64,000 nucleotides of DNA from Aurantimonas manganoxydans SI85-9A1 (GCF_000153465.1 NZ_CH672387.1:2643903-2707902), one strand, 5' to 3'. Shown: positions 1-10,244, counted from the first letter of the stretch. Program-made: numbers and translations. The notes: generated by a model not told the origin, from the letters alone.

Positions 1-246
1 ATTGTAGACTTCGTCCGGAACGACATCGCGCATCACCCGGATGATGCCGGAGATGTCGAGCAGGTTGCCATCGAGGATCCGCACATCCTTGTCGACGCCG
101 AGCCATTTCAAGCGCACGTCGTTGACGTCGGCCGTGCTCGAGCGCCGCACCAGGCCGTAGACCTCATAGCCCTTTTCAAGCAGCAACTGCGACAGGTAGG
201 CCCCGTCCTGGCCAGTGATGCCCGTGATAAGCGCGCGCTTTGTCAT
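1..246 (-). CDS. gmd: GDP-mannose 4,6-dehydratase, N-terminal part (runs off window)
   Basis: The first 82 residues of a short-chain dehydrogenase/reductase-type sugar nucleotide enzyme are visible; the gene continues beyond the left edge. The start gives a beta strand followed by the NADP-binding turn GITGQDGAYL, then VRRSS and DLLD-like segments typical of Gmd. The enzyme converts GDP-mannose to GDP-4-keto-6-deoxymannose in the cytoplasm, the first step to GDP-fucose, GDP-rhamnose or GDP-perosamine for surface polysaccharide. The ATG at 244-246 follows directly upstream IS debris, so its native promoter may be gone. A GT4 glycosyltransferase on the same strand at 1364-2482 supports a polysaccharide role. 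The identification is firm; integrity of the rest of the gene cannot be judged. Confidence 0.9.
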   Translation of the reverse strand, partial: MTKRALITGITGQDGAYLSQLLLEKGYEVYGLVRRSSTADVNDVRLKWLGVDKDVRILDGNLLDISGIIRVMRDVVPDEVYN

Positions 247-468
247 CGAATAATGCTCTTCAATCCGTCGTGGCTGTGCCGCAATAGTCTCCCAGCGGAT
301 TTCCGCTTTAACCATCCACGCACTGAGAGGCAAGTTCGTTTGGCGTTTCGGGAAGTGACCAATAACGGCGCGCGGTGTACTTCGATGGACCTCACTCGAG
401 CGGCTGGGCCCGCCCGCATCCTGCGCCGCCGGGCAGCACTTTTCACTAGACCTAGGTAGGACGTGGAC

Positions 469-655
469 TCATCGCGCATTGATGCGGATGGCAGCGAGCT
501 TGAGCGCGGCCATGCAGTCGTCGGCCCTTCGGTCATAACGGGTCGCGAGCCGTTGCATCTGCTTGATACGATTGAGGAAACGTTAAGCGAGGTTGCCCTG
601 ACGGTAGACCCAACGCCTGAAGGCGAAGGTGTCCTGCTGGTCGCACGTGGCGGTA
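469..655 (-). pseudogene. IS5-family (IS427-like) transposase, C-terminal remnant
   Basis: Reading right to left, the peptide contains DTFAFRRWVYRQGNLA, a TAA stop, then RFLNRIKQMQRLATRYDRR and a short tail ending at a TGA (469-471). This matches the last ~60 residues of IS427-type IS5 transposases, where the motif is RNLVERFFNKIKQ...ATRYDKLA and the E of the DDE triad lies in VERFF. Here that E codon has become the stop TAA. The fragment is fused at about 650 to IS66 sequence in the same reading direction, so it is a recombination junction, not an intact gene. Nothing upstream of the C-terminal part of the IS5 transposase is present. Confidence 0.7.
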
Positions 656-1262
656 TGTTTGCCCAGGGTCCCGCGGTCGAGATGGACACCTTGGCGGGCG
701 TAAATCTGCGCCTGGCGATAGAGCGGCAGATGGTCGGCATATTTGGACACGAGCACCTGGGCGACCGTCGCCTCGGTGGGAATGCCAACCTCAATCAACC
801 GCGCCGGTGCGGGCGCCTGGACCACGATCCCTTCGCAGGATCGGCAGCCGTAACGTGGGCGACGGGTGACGGCACGCGGAACTCGGAAGGAACGATGTCG
901 AGGCGTCCGGCGACGTCCTCGGCAATGACATGCAGGATATGCCGGCAGCGTGCGCAGGCCTTGTCCTCGATGTCAACGACGGTCTCGATCCGCGGCAGAT
1001 GGGCAGGCAGCGGGCCCCGGTTTGCTCGGCGTTTGGCGGCGCGATCCGTCCGCCCTGACGAGGCCGCGGACTCTTCGGCTGCTTCGTCAGCCGCGACGCC
1101 CTGCTCGACCTCCTTGAGGCCTAGCAGGAGCTGGTCCTCGGGCAGCGTCTCGGCGCGTCGGCCGAAGCGATGACGCTGCAATTGGTTGATGAACTGAACG
1201 AGGCGCTCGGCGATCAGAATCGCCTTCAGCCTACCGGGATCGTAGGGAAGCTTGTCAGCCAC
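650..1262 (-). pseudogene. IS66-family transposase (TnpC-type), N-terminal half, frameshifted
   Basis: Codons from the ATG at 1262 give the coiled region and the conserved block HRFGRRAETLPEDQLLLG, then PLPAHLPRIETVVDIEDK and a CxxC-type zinc pair (CARC). Near 870-880 the frame shifts by one nucleotide; the next frame continues with the expected CRSCEG pair, APAPARLIE, LVSKYADHLPLYRQAQIYARQG. After LDRGTL the homology ends, at about 650, and the sequence passes into an IS5 remnant. About half of a normal ~520-residue IS66 transposase remains and the catalytic region is absent. It lies between gmd and the glycosyltransferase and probably disrupted that locus. Confidence 0.8.
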
Positions 1263-1363
1263 AAGTTCATGCTAGGAGTGAGTTACCTCCCCACGCCGGG
1301 GGCAACAGGCTTTGTGCCCCTCCCTCAGCCCGATATTGTCGGCGATCGGATACCCCCTAGAAA

Positions 1364-2482
1364 TCACATTTGATTACGCATCGTGATCGCACGCTCAAAT
1401 ACCTCAACCATTGTTTCTGCAAATTTATGCCATTGAAATCTATCAGCATTGGCGCGCGCGCGGCTTGCAAGCCGATCATGCAACGCGTCGTCCACCGCGA
1501 GGGTACGGAAGCCTTCAGCGAGCGCAATTTCGTTTCGTGCATCAACGCAAAGCGCCGCCGCCCCCCCGATCTCTGGCAGACAAGATCGGTCAGATACAAG
1601 TGCAGGAACGCCGAGAGCATTGCTTTCCACGATGGGCAAACCAAAACCTTCGTAGAGCGACGGCATGACCAGAAATCGAGCATTGGCGTAGAGAAAGCCG
1701 AGGTCGCCCTCTGAAACGTATCCGATAAGCTTGACATCCTCGCTGAGGCCTAGTTCCGTGATAATGGTCGGCAGGCCTGAACTCCGCCAGCCGGATCCGC
1801 CTATAATCGCCAACATGCAGGTAGCGCGAACCGCCGGTGGCTGAAGCGCGTACGCACGCAGCAGCTGCGGCAGATTTTTGCGTGGCTCGAGAGTACCGAC
1901 AAAGAGCGCGTAGGGCCGACTGAGCGAGTGGCGCTCCCGGATCGTGGACCCGGCGTCGACATCAATCGCAGTCGCTCCGGGGTACGCGGTAACAACGGGT
2001 CCACGAAGCCCCACATAGCGCTTTTCGATATCACGCGCCGTTGCATTGGAATCGGCCACCACGATGTCTGCTGCGTGCACAGCAGAGTCCATAAAGATGC
2101 GCTCGCCGAGCCATGTCCGCCGGCGCATCGTGGCCGCGGAGTGGATCCAGACCAGATCATGGATGGTTACCACACGCGGCAACGTACGTGGCAGTTGCGC
2201 CGGAAGGCGGTGAGCTGGCCCCCAAAAGACGTCCAGCTTGTCACGCGCGGCGGTCGCCGGCAGGACAGTTTGCCCCCAGAACCCACGGGCCAAAGAACCG
2301 TAAAAGTGTCCGACATCGAGATTTAGTCCGCCGGGAATCTGTATGCTCTTGTGGGGAGGAGAAGGCAGATAGAGTTTTACGTCGCAACCTAACATTGAGA
2401 GATGCCGACTCGCCTCCAGCACTACTCGAGCAATGCCAGATGGTTGTGGCACGAGATTTCTAGCGTCCACCCCAATCTTCAA
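1364..2482 (-). CDS. Glycosyltransferase family 4 (probable mannosyl- or related sugar transferase)
   Basis: A 372-residue GT-B fold enzyme. The N-terminal domain starts IGVDARNL and carries an SGIAR acceptor-side loop; the C-terminal donor-binding domain has FVGTLEPRKN and the E(x7)E signature in SLYEGFGLPIVES, glutamates at about 278 and 286. GT4 enzymes retain anomeric configuration and move sugars from GDP- or UDP-donors to lipid-linked or polysaccharide acceptors at the cytoplasmic membrane face. The start is a TTG at 2480-2482 with no good ribosome binding site, so the native start or leader may have been altered when the IS3 element landed just upstream. The neighbour gmd suggests a GDP-sugar-dependent surface polysaccharide; donor and acceptor remain inference. 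Confidence 0.85.
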   Translation of the reverse strand: MKIGVDARNLVPQPSGIARVVLEASRHLSMLGCDVKLYLPSPPHKSIQIPGGLNLDVGHFYGSLARGFWGQTVLPATAARDKLDVFWGPAHRLPAQLPRTLPRVVTIHDLVWIHSAATMRRRTWLGERIFMDSAVHAADIVVADSNATARDIEKRYVGLRGPVVTAYPGATAIDVDAGSTIRERHSLSRPYALFVGTLEPRKNLPQLLRAYALQPPAVRATCMLAIIGGSGWRSSGLPTIITELGLSEDVKLIGYVSEGDLGFLYANARFLVMPSLYEGFGLPIVESNALGVPALVSDRSCLPEIGGAAALCVDARNEIALAEGFRTLAVDDALHDRLASRARANADRFQWHKFAETMVEVFERAITMRNQM

Positions 2483-2529
2483 ATCGTCACCGTTTCTTGC
2501 TGCGCCGTAGGGCGCAGGTTGAGCAATCG

Positions 2530-2945
2530 ACGGAAACGCACCTCCCCATTAGGTGAAGCGTCTGATCCGATTGCAGTTAGGGTTCCGGCGAAAGCCGCAG
2601 GGTCTAATTTTGAAGCGATGAGTGCGGTATCTCGGTGTTGAATTCCTGCCTCCACGCGGCGATGGCGCCGCGGGCGTAACCTGGCGAAAAACAAGCCCCA
2701 TGCAGAAACTCGTCGTGCGATCGACCTCTGAAGCTCTCGACATAGCATTCTGGATCGGCTTACCCGGGCGCTTGTATCGCCACTCGACGTAATTTTCCAC
2801 CGACTCGGCGAGGATTGCGTTCAAAGTGAACTCCGTCCCTTGGTCGGAAACGATCATCTCCGGCTTGCTTCGACACCTGATCAGATCGGTCAGTTTAAAG
2901 GCCACTTGCCGACCAGGGATCGGTATGTCCGAAGTCGCGGCCAAA
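2530..2945 (-). pseudogene. IS3-family transposase OrfB, C-terminal remnant with frameshifts
   Basis: Three reading frames together give the integrase core of an IS3 OrfB. The first frame has RCRSKPEMIVSDQGTEF, with the second catalytic Asp, then NYVEWRYKRPGKPIQNA. A one-base shift continues with YVESFRGRSHDEFL (catalytic Glu), AIAAWRQEFNT and PHSSL. A second shift gives LDPAAFAGTLTAIGSD, the usual OrfB tail. OrfA and the N-terminal half of OrfB with the first Asp are missing. The left end abuts the glycosyltransferase start and the right end meets an IS5 remnant on the opposite strand. Confidence 0.78.
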
Positions 2946-2949
2946 CACT

Positions 2950-3560
2950 GTAGCACTACACGCTGGCGTGCCGCCGACGTCTGGGACCAACATCTGGCCG
3001 CAATTTCGCAAGCTTACGACGGCGATATTGCAATGATCGACAGCTCGTACATTCATAGCCGGCGGTATGGCGGCGGACGAAAGAAGCGATCTGCCGATCC
3101 GTACATGGGACCATCCGTCGCGGCCTGACATGCTCAATGACTTGATTGAGGCCGAAGGCCACTAGGTGCGCCTAGAACTGACCGCCGGACGGGCGGGCAA
3201 AGCGCAGATGGCGACCAGGTTGTTCGGGACAGTCGCGCCCGCTGCCACTGTGATCTCCGGCACAATCTACCATACCGACGACATCCGATCCTACGTTACC
3301 GGTCGAACCTTGGACGAACATTCTGCCACGGTCGATCCGCAATGACACCTTCACCTTCAGTCGGAGGATCTACCGCCAACACAATCTGGTCGAGCGCTTC
3401 TACAATAGCATCAAGCGGATGCGAGGCCTTGCCACCCGTCACGACGTGTGCGTTGACAACTCCTCGCCGCCTGCGGGATTGGCGTCATGAAGTTCGACCG
3501 GGCATACTTCACCATCCCCTCGACTTCCCTTGGTCATTCCCCTTTCCAGGGCGGCCGAAA
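2950..3560 (+). pseudogene. IS5-family (IS427-like) transposase remnant
   Basis: Plus-strand peptides in successive frames match the centre and end of an IS427-type transposase. They are DVWDQHLAAISQAYDGDIAMIDSS with the first catalytic Asp, then in another frame LTAGRAGKAQMA and a degenerate middle, then TFTFSRRIYRQHNLVERFYNSIKR with the catalytic Glu, GLATRHD, and after one more shift LLAACGIGVMKFD. At least three frameshifts and several stops are present, so it is non-functional. It is a different copy from the IS5 fragment at 469-655, which has lost the Glu. The right side abuts the IS21 remnant near 3510-3560, where the exact border is unclear. Confidence 0.72.
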
Positions 3561-4232
3561 CGATCGGCAAAAAGGTAGTGGCTCTGGAGTTCCGTGAAGG
3601 CCCGGGTGCGCTCACGGCGGCCGTCGCCGCAGATCCTGGCCACGGCGATCGTGGTGTTGTCGTACAAGATCGACAGCGGCACCTTGCCGAAGAAGTCGAA
3701 CGCCGACACGTGCCCGTCCAGGAAGGCTTCCGTCGTCTCCCGCGGATAGGCCTTCACGAACGGCGCGTCCGACTGCGGCACGTCCATGCAGAAGAAGTGG
3801 ATCTTCTGCCGGACCCCGCCGATGACGCCGATCGCCTCGCCGAAGTCCACCTGGGCATGATCCGGTGAATGCGCCAGCGGAACGAAGGTCTCGCGCAGGC
3901 GCCCCGGGCAATCCGGACATAGTCCTTTACCACCGTCAGGCCGCCGCCATAGCCGTGTTCGTCGCGCAGACGCTCGAAGATCCGCTTGGCCGTGTGCCGC
4001 TGCTTGACCGTCGCCGCGCCGCCTCCAGGATCGAATCGATCACCGGCAGCAACGCTCCCAGCTTCGGCTTGCCAACCGGCTTCACCCCCGTGTAGCTCGG
4101 CGGTAGCGAGAACCGGCACATCTTCGAAACCGTCTCGCGGCTCAGCCCAAACACCCGGGCCGCATCTCGCTGGCTGTTGCGCTGGATAAGCACGAAATGC
4201 CGAACGGCGGCGTAAACTTCCACAGCGAACAT
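3510..4232 (-). pseudogene. istA: IS21-family transposase IstA, first copy, frameshifted and 3'-truncated
   Basis: Starting at the likely ATG 4232 the peptide is MFAVEVYAAVRHFVLIQRN, a helix-turn-helix (DAARVFGLSRETVSKM) and SLPPSYTG. Two single-base frameshifts then give VKQRHTAKRIFERLRDEHGYGGG with VKDYVRIA, and VDFGEAIGVIGGVRQKIHFF (first catalytic Asp), VKAYPRETTEAFLDGHV, PLSILYDNTTIAV (second Asp), HYLFADRFGRPGKGNDQGK. The protein stops just after the GNDxGK(V)EG region, so the catalytic Glu segment and the C-terminal third are lost, as is any istB. Clear family identity, certainly inactive. Confidence 0.85.
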
Positions 4233-4394
4233 TCCCGGCCGTTCCCCAAAGGAAATCAGCGTAACCACCGGCCGGACCTTACTCCGGCGCGCATGCCCCT
4301 CTTGCCGCCGCTTCTCGCCCTATATTCTCACTTCCCTACACAATCTCAGCCGGTCGACGCTGCCTCGTCAAAAGGTGCGTGCGCGCTCGGCGAG

Positions 4395-4560
4395 TAAGAA
4401 CGTCGCGTCGATCTCACCCTGGCGCTGGAGGTCGTCAAACGGATTGATGCCCTGTTCTACATCGAGCGCGCATCAATGGCCGATCCGCCGTCGAACGCCT
4501 TACCGTTCGCCAAGCGGTGAGCATGCCACTCCTGCCGAGATGGAAGACTGGAGGCGGCCC
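4395..4560 (+). pseudogene. IS66-family transposase, internal fragment, inverted
   Basis: On the plus strand the peptide LALEVVKRIDALFYIERA is followed, after a one-base shift, by INGRSAVERLTVRQAVSMPLL. This is the internal stretch EAVRRIDALFxIERxINGxSAxERLAVRQ of IS66 TnpC, located between the catalytic core and the C-terminus. It lies in opposite orientation to the IS66 C-terminal fragment next to it at 4847-5155. That stretch is missing from the IS66 element at 4.8-8.4 kb, so it could be an inverted piece of it or the remnant of a separate copy. It is too short to decide. Confidence 0.65.
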
Positions 4561-4599
4561 AGCGGTCGAGGCATGCGCCAGGTTCATGGGTACCCCCGC

Positions 4600-4846
4600 G
4601 GCGACGACCGCGGTGGTGTTGCGCTTTTGGTCTTTCGTCTTTCTTGTTTTCGTAGCGCGAGTTGGCGCCAACCCATTTTGAGTTTTCGCCAACCTTTTTC
4701 GACGTGCGCAGGGCAGGAACGAAGCGTTGCCAACTCGGCGCGGGGCCGGCATACGCCGTATGGCTTTTTCGGCATACGGCGTATGCGGAGGTAACGGGGC
4801 GTTCCGGGGGATGAAGCATACGCCGTGACGCCTTGGGATGCGTCGG
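4600..4846 (-). repeat. IS66 right-end non-coding segment, copy 1 (with CATACG(C/G)CGTATG dyads)
   Basis: The sequence after the tnpC stop is non-coding but has a diverged, inverted counterpart at about 8800-9070. Both share the block GGGTTGGCGCCAACTCGC, purine-rich flanks and several near-perfect 13-nt dyads. In this copy the dyads lie at 4750-4762 and 4773-4785, with a half site at 4817-4827. Position directly behind two independent tnpC C-termini indicates that this is the right end of the same IS66 subfamily. No convincing terminal inverted repeat could be matched to the other end. Confidence 0.6.
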
Positions 4847-6519
<1,673 letters not shown>

Positions 6520-6627
6520 TCACGGCCGCCAGGGCGGCACGAACCCGAAAGTTCGCGCCATCGCGGACTCGGTTCCTCCGGTCGGGCTACGCCCTCCCTT
6601 CGCAACCAAGCTCGCGAAGCTCTCTCA

Positions 6628-6666
6628 TCTTGACTGTCGCGCTGTTCTCACCCTGATTGTCGCGCC
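6628..6666. repeat. Probable IS21 end repeats
   Basis: Two similar 14-mers, CTTGACTGTCGCGC (6629-6642) and CCTGATTGTCGCGC (6652-6665), lie 23 nt apart between the istA start and the IS66 breakpoint. IS21 elements commonly carry such multiple short direct repeats at their ends. The position right at the IS66/IS21 junction supports this reading. Confidence 0.5.
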
Positions 6667-6679
6667 GCAGCTCGGGATA

Positions 6680-7597
6680 ATCGGCCGTGCGGTCGCGGGA
6701 GGCGTAGAACAGCGCCGCTGGCGGTGCCGGACCGCCAAAGGGACGGTCGTCGCGAACATACACCCAGACCCGGCCGGTCACCGTCTTGCCTTTGGCCAGG
6801 ATCGGCACAGTCGTATCGTTGCCGTGCAGCCGCTCGGCAGCAAGGACATGTCGCTCGATGAGGTCATGCAGAAGACGCAGGGCATGAACGCAACGCAGGC
6901 ACCGACCTGGTCGGCGAGCGTCGACAGGCTGAGATCGATACCCTCACGGGCATAGCGCTCGTCCTGGCGGTTCAGCGGCTGATGCTGACCGAACTTCTCG
7001 AACAGGATTATCGCCAGCAGGCTCGGGCCGAGAAAGTCCCGCGGCATCGGACGATACGTCGCCGGCGGCTGGGTGATCGTCTCGCATTCTCGGCAGGCGA
7101 ACTTCTCGCGGACGGGCTGGATCACCTTCCACTGGCGCGGGATCACCTCCAGCGTCTCCGTGAGGGTCTCTCCAAGCTTCGACAGTCGGGCCGGACCGCA
7201 GCACGAGCAAGAGGTTGGCGCCTCGGTCACCACCCGCTCCCTCGGCAGATGCTCCGGGAACGGCTTCTTCGACGGGCGCTTGCGGGGGAAGGCCTCGACG
7301 ACTGTTGTCTGTGCCGCAGCCTGTACGGCCGCCAGTTCGTCTTCGGTCGCGGCCGCCCGAGCGTCCTCGAGCTGCATCTCGAACTGGTCGAGAAGACGCG
7401 CCTTCTTCTCCGAACGCGTCCCATAGACGCTCGCGCTTGAGCTTCTCGATCTCCAGCGTCAGATGCGCGATCAGGGCCTCGGCGTGCGAGGCCTTCGCCC
7501 TTCTGTTGGCCACTTAGGCTTCCGCGAGATCGGCACGCCGTTCGGCCGCTGCGAGGGCAGCCTTCAGGCCGACGATGTCGTCCGGCGTGGCGGCCAT
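6680..7597 (-). pseudogene. tnpC: IS66 transposase TnpC, N-terminal half, interrupted by IS21
   Basis: Likely ATG at 7597 (MAATPDDIVGLKAAL). A TAA stop follows after about 27 codons, then AEALIAHLTLEIEKLKRE. A one-base shift near 7420 continues with VYGTRSEKKARLLDQ, LEDARAAATEDEL, FPEHLPRERVV, a CxCC pair and REKFACRECETI, so the zinc-binding domain is complete, followed by FEKFGQHQPLNRQDERYAREG and LSLSTLADQVG. After a further shift near 6800 it reads TTVPILAKGKTVTGRVWVYVRDDRPFGG and PPAALFYASRDRTADYP, where IS66 homology stops at the IS21 end. The C-terminal part is at 4847-5155. Three or more lesions show an old, dead element. Confidence 0.85.
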
Positions 7598-7669
7598 GGA
7601 GGAAGGCCCGAAGCAGTTCGTGACGAAGGCGACTCTGCGATAGAACCCCTGCAATGCAGGGCTTGTAAA

Positions 7670-8016
7670 CTATCCTACCGCACTCGGTCGCCAGGTTCTC
7701 TGGGAATGAAGCCAGTCGATCCTTTCCAGCAGGTACCCGAGCTGCGCTGGCCAGATCGTCACCGTGCCGTCCGCCGGCGAAGGCCAGATGAAACGGCCCC
7801 GCTCCAGCCGCTTCGTGAACAGGCAAGCGCCCTGGCCATCGTGCCAGATCACCTTGATCAGATCGCCACGTCGGCCGCGGATTACGAACAGATGCCCATC
7901 GTTCGGATCGCGTTTCAGCGTTTCCTGGACTATGAGCGACAAGCCGGGAAAGCCCTTGCGCATATCGACATGCCCCTCGCCAGCCAGACCGGCACCCCGC
8001 TCGGAACCGGGATCAT
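7670..8016 (-). pseudogene. tnpB: IS66 accessory protein TnpB, single frameshift near the start
   Basis: IS66 Orf2 protein of about 115 residues. The core VDMRKGFPGLSLIVQETLK, GHLFVIRGRRGDLIKVIWHDGQGACLF, KRLERGRFIWPS and ITWPAQLGYLLE-like tail are well kept. The native start is ATG 8014-8016 (MIPVPSGVPVWLA), overlapping the tnpA stop as ATGA, the normal IS66 coupling. A one-base deletion in the run after GCGA, at about 7970-7980, separates this start from the core frame. The core frame is otherwise open upstream, but this is not the family start. Confidence 0.82.
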
Positions 8017-8417
8017 CGGCGCCGTTCCAAAACGGCGATGACCCGCGCCAGAGCCTCGGGATCTGCATCAGCGTCGATGGCGATCCGACGCCCGTCGGTC
8101 AGGATGATCTCCATGCGAGAGGACGTCGCCACGCTTCCTTGCCTCGGCGGCTCCGATACTGGTGCGGGTATCACGGGAACAAACGTCGGCACGGGATTCG
8201 ACCCGGCCGGTTCGTCTCGAAAGGCCCGCCGCCACGTCGCCAATTTTGAGCGCGATATCCCGTACCGCCAGGCCGTCGCCGAGACCAGCCACGGGCCTGC
8301 CACGCTCTCAATGACGATCATCAGCTCTTCATCGCTCCAGCGGCTACGCCGGCATGTCTCGATGATCTCAAGCCGTTCAAAGGCTCTGTGCGTATTCTCT
8401 ATAGGCACCGTTTGCAA
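8013..8417 (-). CDS. tnpA: IS66 accessory protein TnpA
   Basis: An intact 134-residue frame matching IS66 Orf1. It has an N-terminal helix-turn-helix (WSDEELMIVIESV, YGISRSKLATWRR), a proline-rich linker, and the C-terminal MEIILTDGRRIAIDADADPEALARVI segment. TnpA proteins are thought to bind the element's DNA and assist TnpC. The stop overlaps the tnpB start. This is the only undamaged gene of the IS66 element, which is otherwise dead, so it probably has no role now. Confidence 0.87.
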   Translation of the reverse strand: MQTVPIENTHRAFERLEIIETCRRSRWSDEELMIVIESVAGPWLVSATAWRYGISRSKLATWRRAFRDEPAGSNPVPTFVPVIPAPVSEPPRQGSVATSSRMEIILTDGRRIAIDADADPEALARVIAVLERRR

Positions 8418-8464
8418 GCTGGAAGCCTACTCGCCGCAAGACGGTCTCCTGCGTAGGCGTACGT

Positions 8465-8800
8465 TCATTGAGGCGATGGACTACATGCGGAAGCGTGGAC
8501 GACTTCGCCCGCATCATGCCAATGGACGGACCTGCCTAACGAATAGCGCGGCCGAGCGGGCACCCAGCGGTCGGGGGCTCCGCCACAGTTCTTGGCTGTT
8601 CGCCGGCTCCTATCGCGGCGCGGACCGCTGCGCTCTTATGCACACGCTGATCGCAATGGCGAAGCTAATGACGCCGCCCCGCAGGCTTCGCTTGCCGACG
8701 TGCTCGCCGCATCGCGATATGCTGCAGAGCCGCCTGGAAGAGCTCCTGCCCTGGAACTGGGGAACCAAGCCGAGCAGATCAGACAGGCCACCGCCTGACG
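8465..8800 (+). pseudogene. IS66-family transposase, C-terminal fragment, plus strand
   Basis: The plus strand gives EAMDYMRKRGRL, a degenerate stretch, NGRTCLTNSAAERA, SSWLFAGSYRGADRC and LIAMAKL. A pair of compensating shifts exposes NDAAPQASLADVL in one frame and LQSRLEELLPWNW in the original one. This is the same C-terminal end as at 4847-5155 but in opposite orientation and independently decayed; ALGRK is replaced by GLRHS. Together with the following non-coding segment it forms a second IS66 right end. Confidence 0.75.
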
Positions 8801-9072
8801 AACGCATGCTAAAGCCGCACGGCGTATGCCCCCCGAACGTCCCCGCTACCTCTTTGTGCGCCATACGCCGACAGCCCATACCCGCGTATGCCCGCAATCT
8901 TGGCGGCCACCCGAGCAGTGGCGCCGTCTCTTCTCAACACGGCGCCAAGCTGGCGACGCATCGTCCCAACTCCGCGCCACACCAAAGAGGATCGGCGGAA
9001 ACTTGAAACGGGTTGGCGCCAACTCGCACTACGGAAATAAGAAAGATGTAAGATCAAAATCGCAACATCGCC
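8800..9072 (+). repeat. IS66 right-end non-coding segment, copy 2
   Basis: Diverged inverted counterpart of 4600-4846. Shared blocks are GGGTTGGCGCCAACTCGCAC near 9013 and dyads related to CATACG(C/G)CGTATG at 8816-8828, 8861-8874 and 8877-8890. It follows the tnpC C-terminal fragment directly, as in copy 1. Homology fades after about 9070, which probably marks the IS edge. Confidence 0.58.
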
Positions 9073-9735
9073 GCAGTAATTCGGACAGACACTCAGGCGG
9101 CGTGCCGAAATGGGGCACACGCGCCTTGCGTGTCTATCTCTACACAGCAGCCATGGTGCTTCTGCATCCGACGAAGCGGTGGTCTCGGTTTGCATCCTAG
9201 GAGGTACGGCTTGCCCGGCGTGTCGGTTACGAGAAGGCCCACACCTGCGCTAGCCCACAAACTCGCTGTCATCCCGCACTATAGCTGGACTGACGGTACT
9301 GAATTCGAGTGGGGTAGATAGGCTGCGATGATCTCGCCTGTCTGATCGTCAGTCCGATCGATCTCGCATCAATCCCGACGCGACCCCGACGCTCTGCCCG
9401 AAAGGCCTTGACAGCGACCTCGGATATTCGGCTGACGCAGCCATCTGACGTCGTTGCACGCATCAATGCGCCCCCAAGCAGTCCAAGAGCGCCCTCGAAG
9501 ACGACCACACTTTGCAGAGACATCGAAGCAGGAGTTGTCAGCGAACTGGAACCAAAAGGCCGCATAACAGGGTCGGGAAGGCGGCGTCGCGACAAACCCT
9601 CCGCTCTGGCAGCAAAAAACTGCGGAACATACTAGCGCTTTTTTCGGGACCGCAGAATCGACGCGATTTCTTCACAGAGATTCTTTCTTGTCGGCGTGGC
9701 TACGTAGGTGAACCGAAACCACGGAGCCAACCGCA
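9073..9735. other. Non-coding stretch upstream of the mob gene; possible oriT region
   Basis: I find no convincing gene on either strand here. Base composition is less GC-rich than the core chromosome. Near 9625-9655 an inverted pair CTGCGG/CCGCAG surrounds an A-run and a T-run. MobV relaxases usually act on an oriT a short way upstream of their own gene, so the origin of transfer, if one exists, would be expected here. That is inference from position only; no known MobV nick sequence was recognised. Confidence 0.35.
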
Positions 9736-10087
9736 ATGACCCCTTTCATTTGTGTCAGGAAAGAATCGATAACCAACACGGCGGGTGCTGCCACTGGGGC
9801 GTCGCACGGTCGCCGCGCTTCGGAGGGCCGCGATCTCGGTCATTGCGATCCGGAACGCCGCAGTCTCATGTTGGCTGGAGCACCTAGACCTGTTGATCCG
9901 GCACGGGGGGCGGATCCCTTCGATGTCCGTGCTCGTATCGACGACGCAACAATGGCCACGAATGCCCAAAGGCGGATTGGTGCAGCAATTGCCACAGAAC
10001 TGCTGTTCACAGTGACAGCAGATGCGCTCAAACGTACGGATGCTGTCGCAGATGAGGACGTTGCAAGTCCGCCGGCTAAAGCCGTTG
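9736..10087 (+). pseudogene. MobV/Pre-type relaxase, N-terminal exon-like part (split by IS256)
   Basis: ATG 9736 follows CGGAGCC at a suitable distance. The 117 codons to 10087 read into the IS256 element. The peptide has a CVRKESITN start, the DPERRSL motif common to this family's N-terminus, and RRIGAAIATELLFTVT. Joined directly to 11519 the frame continues into the MobV catalytic motif, giving a protein of about 448 residues. MobV/Pre proteins nick and relax plasmid DNA at oriT or recombination sites. The sequence supports an originally intact gene interrupted by a single insertion; the N-terminal family assignment alone would be weak. Confidence 0.7.
10080..10087. repeat. Target site duplication of the IS256 element, left copy
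   Basis: AGCCGTTG directly precedes the left inverted repeat and is repeated exactly at 11511-11518 after the right one. Eight bases is the usual duplication length for IS256-family transposition. Confidence 0.9.
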
Positions 10088-10114
10088 GGTCGTGTCCCCA
10101 TAGGTGGTGTAGCT
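10088..10114 (+). repeat. IS256 left terminal inverted repeat
   Basis: Pairs with 11484-11510 in inverted orientation, 21 of 27 positions identical. The inner 11 bases and the GTGTCCC block are perfectly matched. Confidence 0.88.
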
Positions 10115-10244
10115 CGGCGATAGCGTCGCCAATCTCGTCCGCGCCTTTCATCGCGCTGTAGGACGAGATTGGCGGCGCGGTGGTCACCAGCGGTTTCCGG
10201 TTAGGCTTGGGTTGCGAGACCTAACTGCAACCGGAGATCCCCTG

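Noticed and set aside
4740-4830. Repeated CATACG(C/G)CGTATG elements considered as a CRISPR array
   Set aside because: Spacing is irregular, the units are palindromic, and no cas genes are present. They fit IS66 end structure better.
9269-9735. Several short frames between the IS66 end and the mob gene
   Set aside because: No ribosome binding site or recognisable peptide in any of them; treated as non-coding.
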